The notes: generated by a model not told the origin, from the sequence alone. A stretch of DNA of 39,370 nucleotides from Candidatus Yanofskybacteria bacterium RIFCSPLOWO2_01_FULL_42_49 (GCA_001795615.1 MGKI01000010.1:1-39370); one strand, 5' to 3'. Shown: positions 1-8,639, counted from the first letter of the stretch. Translations and numbers: made by a program.

Positions 1-731
1 AGCTGCCATACCGCGGGCACCTGTCTAACTTGATTACTGATGTTTGAGAGTTGGGATTTGAGATTGTTGATTTCAGATTGAATCAAGGCGAGAGTGCCTG
101 AGTCAAGGTTTCGGCTGGAAGGCACAAAGACCTGGATTGGAGTGGAGATTGGTTTGAGAAGCGATACGGAAATGTTTGGTGTCGGAGAAGGGATAATATT
201 TGGTGTTGGCGTAACTGCGGGTTTCGATATTGAGCCATTAGGAGCTGATATGACGGCGGGGGCGGGAGTCAAGATTGGAGACGATACTTTAACCTTGGCA
301 TCGGATATCAGTTGGTCGACAATTTTTTTGATGGGGATTAATGAGAGAGCGGTCTGATCGGCGACGGTGTTGATGCTTCGGGCGATATTGTCTGTATTTT
401 TATCTGATAGACTTTGGACTTGTTCGGATATGTAGAAGAGTGATTCGGTGAAGACGTCAGTTTCGTAGATTATCCTGTCAGAAACGGATTTGATTGATTT
501 GGGGATAGCGAGAAAGAGAGATCCAACGGACTTGGGCTTAATCAGAGAGAAATTGGTGTTGGTGTTTAATACTTGGGACTTAGAATTTGAATTTATGTCA
601 AAATCATTCCACCATGATTTCAACTCAGAAACAGGGTTGCTTGAAAATGCGATTGGAATAACCGCAAGAGAGAAAACTATATTTTTTAATTTCCCCGCCA
701 GAGGAACGGGCAGGCAATTTCCAAATTTCAT
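1..731 (-). CDS. Hypothetical secreted/surface protein, N-terminal part (runs off the window edge)
   Basis: Open minus-strand frame from ATG at 731 to the window edge (MKFGNCLPVPLAGKLKNIVFSLAVIPIAFSSNPVSELKSWW...), hydrophobic N-terminus, Pro/Ser/Thr-rich stretch (SPILTPAPAVISAPNGSISKPAVTPTPNIIPSPTPN), then a Gln/Asn-rich coiled-coil-like segment. Missing from the ORF track because it has no stop in the window. Confidence 0.6.
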   Translation of the reverse strand, partial: MKFGNCLPVPLAGKLKNIVFSLAVIPIAFSSNPVSELKSWWNDFDINSNSKSQVLNTNTNFSLIKPKSVGSLFLAIPKSIKSVSDRIIYETDVFTESLFYISEQVQSLSDKNTDNIARSINTVADQTALSLIPIKKIVDQLISDAKVKVSSPILTPAPAVISAPNGSISKPAVTPTPNIIPSPTPNISVSLLKPISTPIQVFVPSSRNLDSGTLALIQSEINNLKSQLSNISNQVRQVPAVWQ

Positions 732-1122
732 AATTTCCAAACTTAAAAATTTCCGAACTGTTTCTTAGTTTTAACCATCGGGTTTATGAGTGATAAAAGT
801 TAGGTTTTTCCTACATTAATTATACCATGGAGAGGAGGGTAAGTGTGGATAAAAGGCGCCCAGTTTTGCTGGAATTTCTAATATCTAATTACTAATTTCT
901 AATAAACGGATAAATTTAGGGGTTTGGACTATAAATTACTGCTAGTTATCAACATTGACCAAGTCCAGTCAATAAAGGTAAAATTAATACATAAACAGTT
1001 ATAAACATTGATAACAAAGATTAGTAAAAATTAATAAATCTAATCACTTTCTAAAATCTGTCTTTAATTCTGACTGTAATATTGTTAGAGATTAGAGATT
1101 AGAGATTAGAGATTAAGAGAAG

Positions 1123-1338
1123 GTGCCTAAGAAATTTTTAACAGTCAGAGAAGTCGCTAACTTGCTTGGCATTACGCCCTTGACGGTTCGTAATTGGGAC
1201 ACAAAAGGCAAGCTTGTCGCCTACCGCAATCCAATGAACAACTACCGTCTTTATAAAATTGAAGACATTGAAGTGCTGATGAGGCAGATCGAAGGAAGCA
1301 AACAGAAAACAAGAAAACTCAAGATAGACGTCTATTAA
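1123..1338 (+). CDS. MerR/excisionase-type HTH DNA-binding protein
   Basis: FLTVREVANLLGITPLTVRNWDTKGKLVAYRNPMNNYRLYKIEDIEVLM is a typical MerR/excisionase helix-turn-helix; GTG start; followed by a hairpin plus T-tract. Confidence 0.8.
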   Translation: MPKKFLTVREVANLLGITPLTVRNWDTKGKLVAYRNPMNNYRLYKIEDIEVLMRQIEGSKQKTRKLKIDVY

Positions 1339-1366
1339 AAAATCGGCCCATGGCCGATTTTAGTTT
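1336..1366. terminator. Bidirectional intrinsic terminator
   Basis: AAAATCGGCCCATGGCCGATTTT palindrome between convergent genes. Confidence 0.7.
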
Positions 1367-3503
1367 ATTTAATGGGCTCAATGCCCCATTGCTTAATATA
1401 TGAATTGACAATAGCAAGATCATCGACCGGCTGAATTGGTTGGTTTGCTCCATAAAAAGTTTTTTCCGTCATGAAAATTCTACTAGAGCTTTTGAAGTAG
1501 TCATCTCTTCGAGAAAGTATTCTCAAAAACCCAACACCCTGGTCAACCATTTTCATCTTATGCCTTTCAAAGTTAGAACCGTGTTTCATGGTACCAATTT
1601 CCTGTGAATGACACTGGCCCAGATCTTGGTCCCACTCATCTACACTTTCCCCGACATGGAAATTTGCGCCGATAACAACTTGGCATCCCTGCCGTTTCCC
1701 ATAGTCCATCATCTCTTGAGGCCGTATTGAAGTTGTCTTTGCCCGCGACATATGAGGATGTTGAATAGACATCTTCAGACCGGATGGCAGGTCAAATGTC
1801 TCCTGACACAAAACCTTACTTTCAACTAACTTTGTGAGTGGCTGATAAGAAAGTTTCTGGTCCGTTAGGTGTTCATGAAGGTGGTCGGTTAAAAATCTTA
1901 CCAATGCCCCTCGGAAAACAACAAGTGGTTCGTGGCCATCCCCTGATTCCCAGAGATCGTGATTGCCCAAAATGTAGATAAAAGTAAGCAGAGATCTGTT
2001 GACCATCTCGTAAACTTTATCGGCATTGAGCTTGTCTTTGTCGCAATCTCTGAAAAGAGCAGTAAATCTTTCCTTGAAAACTTTAAAAATTACTCCGCCG
2101 ACCATATTGGCGGCGTATTTTTCTTGTCTGGTATTATTGGCCAATCCAGGCAAAATCTCACCCTTTTTATCCAGGTCGTGTTTCAGTCCTTCTTTAGTAT
2201 CTCCGGCATCGACAAGAATATGCGAATCTTGCTTAAGGATAATCTTTGGAACTTCGTTCATAAAGAATGCGTAATCAGTTTCTTTCGAGCCTGCGTGCAT
2301 ACAAGCAAATGAAACAATCCTATCTTCGTTAAAGGGCCCGCTTGAAGTCGCATATTTCAAAGACCGCTGGACATAATCAAGATCAAAATAATACTTCTTA
2401 CTCTTCTCCCGATATACAACACCCGGCCAATTTTCTCCATTTCTCCGGAAAGTCAGCTTTTTCATCAGACTTTCCATCGCCTTGTCAACTTCCTGACTTG
2501 AAACTCTAAGTTCGCTGACAAGAATCCCGCGAGTAGCCCATCCTTTAGCCTTCATTATTTCAATAATTTTTTTCTGAACGCTTGAAGCGCCCTTTGGAGG
2601 CACAATAAAGCTTAATTCTTTTGAAACTAGGTCCTTGAGGCTGTAGGTTCTAAACAAGTGTTGACTTCCATCGGCTGGAAACTCAAGAACGCTGGCTCCT
2701 ATTTGGTTCTCGTTAACCCTAGTTTCTTCCAAACGACAGCTTGCCGGAACCGCGCAATATTGATATTTGAGTTCGCCTTTGGGCTTAAGAATGCTCACAG
2801 CGAAACAACCAACAACATAGATATCCGGTGAATCTTGAGAGGTCTGCTTAATCTTGTCTTTGATAACTCTTTCTACGGAAGTTGAATAATAGTCACCCCT
2901 CATCCAGACTGCTTTGGTTGGGGTTAAAACCCACAAAAGTTTATTAACATATCTTACCGGAAATCTGTCTCCTCCCACATTCCAGACTCGTATGTCTTTC
3001 CTTATTTCGGAAAGAATTTGAGCAATTCTTTCGCCAATTTCTCCGTCAAAAGCAGGACTAGTAGTAATAAACAAGTCGACGGCTCTTTCTTTGGTCGGAT
3101 TCTCCGGGTCAGGTTCTGTCAAAACCGGAATAACCTTGGCCAGCTGCTCTGCCACGGTTCTTAAAAAATCTTCCTCAACAACCGACTTCCTGACAACAAG
3201 ATATTCGCCGGTTAAAAGCGGCGCCAAGGCCAACGGCTTTTTCCTTTTCTTATTTAGCCTCTTAATCCGTTCATTTCTGTCCCGAATTTTATCCCTTTCG
3301 GTTTCTAAGACATCCTTTACATAAGCCTTCATCTTTCGCAACACGGCTTTTTCTGCGATTAACCCCCCCGCAAGCACATTGAAATGAGTACCCTCTTTCC
3401 GAAACAACTCAAAATTAGCATTTACCACTGACTGACGAAATCCTTTAGAACCGAAATCAATTCTAGAAGCGAAACCGATTTTCGCGCCTTTCTGAATTTC
3501 CAT
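1365..3503 (-). CDS. Calcineurin-like metallophosphoesterase with winged-helix-like middle region
   Basis: C-terminal half has metallophosphoesterase-like motifs (CMHAGS, VDAGDTKEG, LGNHDLWESGDGHE, GANFHVGE); the N-terminal half may be a second degenerate domain. Confidence 0.55.
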   Translation of the reverse strand: MEIQKGAKIGFASRIDFGSKGFRQSVVNANFELFRKEGTHFNVLAGGLIAEKAVLRKMKAYVKDVLETERDKIRDRNERIKRLNKKRKKPLALAPLLTGEYLVVRKSVVEEDFLRTVAEQLAKVIPVLTEPDPENPTKERAVDLFITTSPAFDGEIGERIAQILSEIRKDIRVWNVGGDRFPVRYVNKLLWVLTPTKAVWMRGDYYSTSVERVIKDKIKQTSQDSPDIYVVGCFAVSILKPKGELKYQYCAVPASCRLEETRVNENQIGASVLEFPADGSQHLFRTYSLKDLVSKELSFIVPPKGASSVQKKIIEIMKAKGWATRGILVSELRVSSQEVDKAMESLMKKLTFRRNGENWPGVVYREKSKKYYFDLDYVQRSLKYATSSGPFNEDRIVSFACMHAGSKETDYAFFMNEVPKIILKQDSHILVDAGDTKEGLKHDLDKKGEILPGLANNTRQEKYAANMVGGVIFKVFKERFTALFRDCDKDKLNADKVYEMVNRSLLTFIYILGNHDLWESGDGHEPLVVFRGALVRFLTDHLHEHLTDQKLSYQPLTKLVESKVLCQETFDLPSGLKMSIQHPHMSRAKTTSIRPQEMMDYGKRQGCQVVIGANFHVGESVDEWDQDLGQCHSQEIGTMKHGSNFERHKMKMVDQGVGFLRILSRRDDYFKSSSRIFMTEKTFYGANQPIQPVDDLAIVNSYIKQWGIEPIK

Positions 3504-3610
3504 TTTTCATCCTTGTAATTTGTAAAAGTTCTTGCCGACATAATAACAAAAACCAAAAATACCGCAATATGCGGCTAATGGCTAATAGCAAATGGCTTAT
3601 GGTTTTAACT

Positions 3611-3684
3611 TGGCGGGAGTGGGAGGAATTGAACCCCCAGTCACGGTTTTGGAGACCGTTGGTTTACCGTTAACCGACACTCCC
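3611..3684 (-). tRNA. tRNA-Trp(CCA)
   Basis: Cloverleaf GGGAGTG...CACTCCC G CCA, anticodon loop CTCCAAA, encoded CCA. Confidence 0.95.
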
Positions 3685-3687
3685 ATA

Positions 3688-3715
3688 AAACAGCGAGGCA
3701 ATTGCCTCGCTGTTA
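3688..3715. terminator. Intrinsic terminator-like palindrome
   Basis: AACAGCGAGGCAATTGCCTCGCTGTT, perfect inverted repeat between rpmG and tRNA-Trp. Confidence 0.6.
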
Positions 3716-3737
3716 ATAATATCAATTCTTACCCAAA

Positions 3738-3902
3738 TTAACCAGTAATTCTGGCTTCTTTATGTGGAGTGCTTTTTTTACACCATTTGCAAAACTTCTT
3801 CATTTCCAGCTTTCTTTCAACTTTCTTTTTATTCTTTGAAGTATAATAATTGGCTCTTTTGCAAACGGTGCATTTTAGCCTTAGTAAATTTTCTTGTGGC
3901 AT
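3738..3902 (-). CDS. rpmG: 50S ribosomal protein bL33
   Basis: Manual translation MPQENLLRLKCTVCKRANYYTSKNKKKVERKLEMKKFCKWCKKSTPHKEARITG*, with L33 CxxC...CxxC; absent from the ORF track. Confidence 0.93.
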   Translation of the reverse strand: MPQENLLRLKCTVCKRANYYTSKNKKKVERKLEMKKFCKWCKKSTPHKEARITG

Positions 3903-3923
3903 ATAGCTTGTATTTATTAACTC

Positions 3924-4256
3924 TGGAGCCGTTGGTCGGATTTGAACCGACGACCTACTCCTTCATTGCTACCCCTACTTACTTAATGCGCTATAAGGGG
4001 ACTAGACTGTATCTTCCCCCGATTCAAATCGGGAGCCCTTGTCAGTCGTTCGAGCGTATATACTTCGTATATCTGGTTCGCTCGGACAAAATGTAAGCAC
4101 GCTTCCATTTCGTCCTCACTGCCAGATATAATGATACGCCACGGTCTGAACCTGCGCAAGGCCTTTAACCGTTATTCGGGATTCATCCCAACGTTACCAT
4201 CGAGATGGGCAATTTTATTTACCATGGAGTTGCTCTACCAACTGAGCTACAACGGC
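3924..4256 (-). tRNA. tRNA-Thr(GGT), interrupted by an intron in the anticodon loop
   Basis: 5' half GCCGTTGTAGCTCAGTTGGTAGAGCAACTCCATGGT and 3' half AAGGAGTAGGTCGTCGGTTCAAATCCGACCAACGGCTCCA; acceptor GCCGTTG/CAACGGC and anticodon stem ACTCC/GGAGT are perfectly complementary once the insert is removed. Confidence 0.88.
3964..4220 (-). other. Putative group I intron (~257 nt) in tRNA-Thr(GGT)
   Basis: Located after anticodon position 36; exon ends in U, intron ends in G; contains AAGATACAGTCTAGTCCCC (S/P7-like) and GGTTCAGACC (R-like). P1/IGS pairing not confidently resolved. Confidence 0.65.
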
Positions 4257-4380
4257 ACTACTTCGCTCTATCGTACGACAGAGCTTCGAAGCGCGAGAAA
4301 GCTTTAAACAAAGAAAGCATACTCGCCCTTCCGAAGCTCGGACGCAATTCGAGCGTAGGTAGAGAGCTACAATGGCAACA
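4257..4380 (-). repeat. Truncated tRNA-Thr 5'-end copy plus palindromic sequences
   Basis: Minus strand TGCCATTGTAGCTC matches the tRNA-Thr 5' end TGCCGTTGTAGCTC; followed by near-palindromes such as GCTCTGTCGTACGATAGAGC. Confidence 0.6.
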
Positions 4381-4518
4381 TTATTTTTTCTTTTTTAGGT
4401 GCTTAAAGAATTCTATTTGCCCTAACCTCTTTTTGGCTTCTTTCTTAGAATTATAAGTTCCCATTTTCCTCCTGCTTTCGGCTATGACTACATATTTTGA
4501 ACCAATCTTTTTAATCAT
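4381..4518 (-). CDS. Small basic conserved-type hypothetical protein
   Basis: MIKKIGSKYVVIAESRRKMGTYNSKKEAKKRLGQIEFFKHLKKKK; start moved from 4563 because the longer ORF reads into tRNA-Tyr. Confidence 0.7.
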   Translation of the reverse strand: MIKKIGSKYVVIAESRRKMGTYNSKKEAKKRLGQIEFFKHLKKKK

Positions 4519-4529
4519 AATATCCCTTG

Positions 4530-4612
4530 TGGGCAGTGAGGGACTTGCACCCCCGAAGACCAACGGTCGGCACGTTTACAGCGTGCTGGTTTTGCTACTC
4601 ACCCAACTGCCC
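4530..4612 (-). tRNA. tRNA-Tyr(GTA)
   Basis: Acceptor GGGCAGT/ACTGCCC, anticodon loop CTGTAAA, long variable arm; no encoded CCA. Confidence 0.93.
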
Positions 4613-5389
4613 ATTATTAAAAAATTCTAAGAATCTCTTTTCATGTTTTTTATTACCAAATCCTATGTTATTGAAATATTTAATCAAATCTTCCCTTCTG
4701 GTTAAATATACATTGTGTCCACTAATTTTTGAAGGGTGGAACCCTAATTGGACCAATATATTTCTCACTGATGTCAGTAATGGCAATGATCTGTTGCAAA
4801 AAGATATCTGCGTGCCGTATTTTAATTTATAGACAGAACCATCAGTATCAATAAGCCCTCTCACCACTCTTGCCATATATTTTTTGCGAGATACACACCA
4901 CGGTGGTATATCAACTTGTGCTTTGACCTTATTATATACTAACCCCATATTTAGGAACCATCTTACTAAAGTCGTAGAACCAATATATACTACTATCTCG
5001 TTACTTCTACAGGTCGTAATTTTGGGATAAACACCGAATAAATTCTTTATTAGAGCCGAAACGTGGCCAGTATATTTATCTTTTGTCCCAAGAGTTACAA
5101 CGACTTGAGTTGGAGTAATATGTCCGTCTCCAAGTAATGTTCCGACAAATTCTGCCAAATCTTCCGAGTATCTTTTAGGAACTATGATACTGCGATTTAT
5201 ATTCCTGTAGGTTTTCTTTTTAAATGGTATCGGCTTTATACCCAACCGCAATAATCTCTTAAACACAGACGACTCTCCGATGTTAAGAAGTTTAGCAATC
5301 TCATCTATGGTCTTGTTCTCCTTAATATATAACCTTTTTAATTCTACCCTCTTATCGCGTTCCTCTATTTTATTCCACCGCTTAGCCAT
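4595..5389 (-). CDS. LAGLIDADG homing endonuclease family protein with N-terminal HTH
   Basis: Two LAGLIDADG-like motifs (FVGTLLGDGHI and VVRGLIDTDGSVY) and N-terminal HTH (KTIDEIAKLLNIGESSVFKRLLRLGI). Confidence 0.88.
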   Translation of the reverse strand: MAKRWNKIEERDKRVELKRLYIKENKTIDEIAKLLNIGESSVFKRLLRLGIKPIPFKKKTYRNINRSIIVPKRYSEDLAEFVGTLLGDGHITPTQVVVTLGTKDKYTGHVSALIKNLFGVYPKITTCRSNEIVVYIGSTTLVRWFLNMGLVYNKVKAQVDIPPWCVSRKKYMARVVRGLIDTDGSVYKLKYGTQISFCNRSLPLLTSVRNILVQLGFHPSKISGHNVYLTRREDLIKYFNNIGFGNKKHEKRFLEFFNNGQLGE

Positions 5390-5465
5390 TATTTAATACT
5401 ATAATATTTTTAGGAATTCAACAAGTTTTTATTTAACTACTTTCATATCTGTTAAGGAACTTGTG

Positions 5466-5536
5466 AGCCCGTGGGGTGAATCGGACACCCGTAAACGGTT
5501 TACAAAACCGTTGCTTTACCACTAAGCTACACGGGC
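5466..5536 (-). tRNA. tRNA-Thr(TGT)
   Basis: Acceptor GCCCGTG/CACGGGC, anticodon loop TTTGTAA; CCA not encoded. Confidence 0.93.
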
Positions 5537-5580
5537 TTAATTTATGTTTATTTTACCACAAAAAGAGAGACTTTGGAATA

Positions 5581-6219
5581 CTAACCTTGAGGAATTAGAG
5601 GGCTTAATTTCTCTAAAGCCGCGGAGAGTTTTTTGTTTAATGCTTCATCGTTCGAATTCAATTCTATCGCCGCTTCATAAGATTCCTTAGCATCTCGGTA
5701 ATCCTCCGCCTTTGCATAAAGATCACCTAAATCCTCATAGAGAGTCGGATTTTTAGGATTCTTGGCTATTTCTAGTATTAATTTCTGCTCTGTTTTTTTA
5801 AATCCTTCCCGGCTGTTTTCCTGAGTCAAAATGGCCGGTTTGTCTTTTTCGTTTTTTTCTTCTTGCTGCTCTCCAAAAACGGGGGCACTATTTGAATAAA
5901 CACTCCTCCTTATTTTTTTAATAAGGGTGTCGGAGAACCTGTCTATTTTTAATGAAACGACCCGCAATCGCCTTAGCAACTTCTCCATTTCAACAAGCCA
6001 CATTCCTTTGTATTCTTCCACATTGATGTTTTTCGCCCAATCAACAACTTCCGGACAAAAGTCGTAAGCTATTGTGCGCCAGTCTTTTCTAAAATTAAAA
6101 TCCCCCGCCACAACTTCGGATGCCGCCACTTCTTTAAGACGAGGTAATTTACGCCACACAATAAAGACGAGGCCACTGGCAGATGCAATGATTAAAACAA
6201 TGGGAATGAGTAAAAACAA
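5581..6219 (-). CDS. Membrane-anchored TPR protein
   Basis: N-terminal TM (FLLIPIVLIIASASGLVFIVW), TPR-like PTLYEDLGDLYAKAEDYRDAKESYEAAIELN. Confidence 0.75.
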   Translation of the reverse strand: MFLLIPIVLIIASASGLVFIVWRKLPRLKEVAASEVVAGDFNFRKDWRTIAYDFCPEVVDWAKNINVEEYKGMWLVEMEKLLRRLRVVSLKIDRFSDTLIKKIRRSVYSNSAPVFGEQQEEKNEKDKPAILTQENSREGFKKTEQKLILEIAKNPKNPTLYEDLGDLYAKAEDYRDAKESYEAAIELNSNDEALNKKLSAALEKLSPLIPQG

Positions 6220-6223
6220 GTTT

Positions 6224-6322
6224 CCAAATTTCTAATGAAATGCTAAATGTTAAATTCCTAAAAATCAAACATTGGGGCATTAGAAATTTTATTAGAAATT
6301 AGATATTATGAATTAGATATTT
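6224..6322. repeat. Dispersed intergenic element (TTTCTAATGAAATGC...TTTTATTAGAAATTAGATATTA)
   Basis: Close match to the copy at 11761-11871; heptamer CTAATTT/TTAGAAA-type arms in inverted arrangement. Confidence 0.75.
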
Positions 6323-6363
6323 TAACCATACTTTTTACAATCCATACTTCATGGCTTTAGGGT

Positions 6364-6831
6364 TTATATTTCGAAAATTTCAAACCGTCCCACCTGTATA
6401 TTCTCTCCAAGTTTAGCGATAAACTGATTAATCAGTTCCTTAACCGTGACATCCTGGTCTTTAATAAACGGCTGGGACAAAAGATCTTCTACTGTTCCCG
6501 GCTTTGTGGCTGCAATGTGCATAGCTAGATCATGAGTAAGTTTTTGGAATTCTGAATTTCTAGCAACAAAATCAGTCTCACACAAAACCTCGATAAGTAT
6601 ACCGAGTTTTTTGGTTGAGTGGATATATGAGTCAACTATACCCTCCTTTACCTGACGGGACGATTTTTTCTCTGCAACCGCAATGCCGTGGGCCTTAAGA
6701 ACTTCCATGGCTCTTGCTTTATCTCCCCCAGCCTCATCAAGAGCTTTTTTAATCTGTGCAAAAGATAAGCCCGTTGCGTCGCGAAGATTTTTTATGTTTT
6801 CTAAATCTATCTGTGCCATACTATTCGCCAT
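6364..6831 (-). CDS. tsf: Elongation factor Ts (short form)
   Basis: IKNLRDATGLSFAQIKKALDEAGGDKARAMEVLKAHG...CETDFVARNSEF...IQVGRFEIFEI; 155 aa; downstream of rpsB. Confidence 0.95.
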   Translation of the reverse strand: MANSMAQIDLENIKNLRDATGLSFAQIKKALDEAGGDKARAMEVLKAHGIAVAEKKSSRQVKEGIVDSYIHSTKKLGILIEVLCETDFVARNSEFQKLTHDLAMHIAATKPGTVEDLLSQPFIKDQDVTVKELINQFIAKLGENIQVGRFEIFEI

Positions 6832-6834
6832 TAG

Positions 6835-7533
6835 CTATTCACCGTCTGTTAATTCGCTTTTTAGGGCGTCTAATATTAGATCAACGGATTTTTTTGATCT
6901 GTCGTTGGCAGGAATCACATAATCGATATCATCGGGATTAGAATCAGTGTTAGCAATACCGACCACCTTAACACCCGTTATCTTGGCTTCATGAACCGGC
7001 AACTCGCTCTCTTTAAGAGAGGAAACAAATATTGCATCTGGAAGCCGGGTAAGCTTTTTAAGCCCTCCGAATTTTGTCTGCATTTTGTCAAGTTCTTTGC
7101 CAAACACGGTTCGCTCCTTTTTTGTGTACTTGTCTAATTCCCCGCTTTTTTGGTCTTTTTCCATTTCTTCAAGCCTTTTAACCCTTTCGCTCATAACTTT
7201 GAAATTGGTCAGGGTCCCACCCAGCCATCTGTCAATTACATAGGGCATATTTAAAGACTCCGCCAGGCTTTTCACTGACTCGGAAGATTGCTTGGTAAGG
7301 GCAACAAACAATACCAACTTACCGTCGTTTATGGTTTTTTTGAGAAACTCACTGGAGTTCTTAAGTTGAGCCTGAGTTTTCAAGAGATCAATTATGCATA
7401 TACCGTCTCTAACGGTAAAGACATACCTTTCCATTGCAGGATTAAAAACGGTCCTTTTTCGGCCAAAATGCATACCGGCTTTTAACATATCCTCATAGGG
7501 TATTTGTGTAACTTGCATATTTAGTTCAGGCAT
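6835..7533 (-). CDS. rpsB: 30S ribosomal protein uS2
   Basis: MLKAGMHFGRKRTVFNPAMERYVFTVRDGICIIDLLKT...RWLGGTLTNFKVM...IPANDRSKKSVDLI. Confidence 0.96.
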   Translation of the reverse strand: MPELNMQVTQIPYEDMLKAGMHFGRKRTVFNPAMERYVFTVRDGICIIDLLKTQAQLKNSSEFLKKTINDGKLVLFVALTKQSSESVKSLAESLNMPYVIDRWLGGTLTNFKVMSERVKRLEEMEKDQKSGELDKYTKKERTVFGKELDKMQTKFGGLKKLTRLPDAIFVSSLKESELPVHEAKITGVKVVGIANTDSNPDDIDYVIPANDRSKKSVDLILDALKSELTDGE

Positions 7534-7687
7534 ATAAAATAATTAAATTTTCAGTTAGTTAATAAATGCCGCCAGGCAACTAAAAATTCTGCTACCTAGC
7601 ATACTGAAGTATGGTATCAAATAAACCTTTTGGAATCAAGCCTGAGTTGACGCAATGAACTTGCATGTGCTAAAATAGTCTATAATC

Positions 7688-7909
7688 ATGAAACAAGACA
7701 TTCACCCACAATACTATCCAAACGCCAAGGCCAAGTGCGCTTGCGGTAACGAATGGACAACCGGTTCAACATTGCCGGAAGTTCATACAGGCATCTGCGC
7801 AAAGTGTCATCCTTTTTATACTGGCACGGAAAAAATACTAGACACCAGGGGAAGAGTCGATCGGTTTAAAAAGCGGATGGAGAAATCCAGGAGCAAGGCT
7901 AGAAAGTAA
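7688..7909 (+). CDS. rpmE: 50S ribosomal protein bL31
   Basis: [64 protein letters not shown]. Confidence 0.96.
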   Translation: MKQDIHPQYYPNAKAKCACGNEWTTGSTLPEVHTGICAKCHPFYTGTEKILDTRGRVDRFKKRMEKSRSKARK

Positions 7910-7913
7910 TAAT

Positions 7914-8639
7914 ATGAGTGAAGCAATCATAGAAATAAGAGCCGGAACAGGCGGCGACGAAGCCGCTCTTTTTGCGGCAGACTTATTTAATATGTACAAA
8001 AAATACGCCCAATCAAGGGGCTGGAGACTTGAAGTGGCCGATTACAATCAGAATACTATGGGCGGTTACAAGTCAATGGTTTTTGAGGTAAAAGGTGAAA
8101 ACGCTTTTTCTAAAATGAAAAACGAGTCGGGGGTCCACCGCGTACAAAGAGTGCCCAAAACAGAAAAATCGGGACGCGTTCACACATCTACTGCCACGGT
8201 TGCGGTATTGCAAAAAGCAACTGAAAAAGATCTTCAAATAAGACCCGATGAAATTGAGGTCAGTTTCTCCAGAGCCGGCGGACCGGGAGGACAGAATGTC
8301 AATAAGGTTGAAACAGCCGTTAGAATTTTACATAAACCGACAGGTATCGTTGTTTCGTGCCGGCAAGAAAGAAGCCAGCACGGCAATAGAGAAAAGGCTC
8401 TTGAAATTCTCCGGGCAAAACTCCTTGAGCTAAAAAGGATCGAAGAAACCGGTAATATCACCGAAGAGCGCCGAAGACAGATCGGTTCAGGCGATCGTTC
8501 GGAAAAAATCCGTACCTATAACTTCCCCCAAGACCGCATCACCGACCACCGTATAAAAAAGTCATGGGGCAACATAGACCGCATCCTCAACGGCGACTTA
8601 GATAAGATATTCGAGAAACTCGAAACAGAATTAAAATAA
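7914..8639 (+). CDS. prfA: Peptide chain release factor 1, N-terminally short form
   Basis: [17 protein letters not shown], PxT-type [23 protein letters not shown] motif [18 protein letters not shown]; begins at RF1 domain 2. Confidence 0.92.
   Translation: MSEAIIEIRAGTGGDEAALFAADLFNMYKKYAQSRGWRLEVADYNQNTMGGYKSMVFEVKGENAFSKMKNESGVHRVQRVPKTEKSGRVHTSTATVAVLQKATEKDLQIRPDEIEVSFSRAGGPGGQNVNKVETAVRILHKPTGIVVSCRQERSQHGNREKALEILRAKLLELKRIEETGNITEERRRQIGSGDRSEKIRTYNFPQDRITDHRIKKSWGNIDRILNGDLDKIFEKLETELK

Noticed and set aside
94-768. Plus-strand ORFs 94-357 and 490-768
   Set aside because: Antisense to a continuous minus-strand ORF (1-731) with a credible signal/TM and Pro-rich composition; low-complexity Gly/Val translation is a shadow.
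1959-3324. Plus-strand ORFs at 1959, 2026 and 3091
   Set aside because: Antisense shadows of the intact 712-aa minus-strand gene.
1123-3503. Defence or phage module (MerR/Xis-like HTH plus phosphoesterase)
   Set aside because: Genes are convergent and separated by a terminator; no integrase, nuclease partner or other defence gene nearby.
3764-4456. Plus-strand ORFs 3764-4096 and 4205-4456
   Set aside because: They run antisense through rpmG, tRNA-Thr and its intron; translation artefacts of RNA genes.
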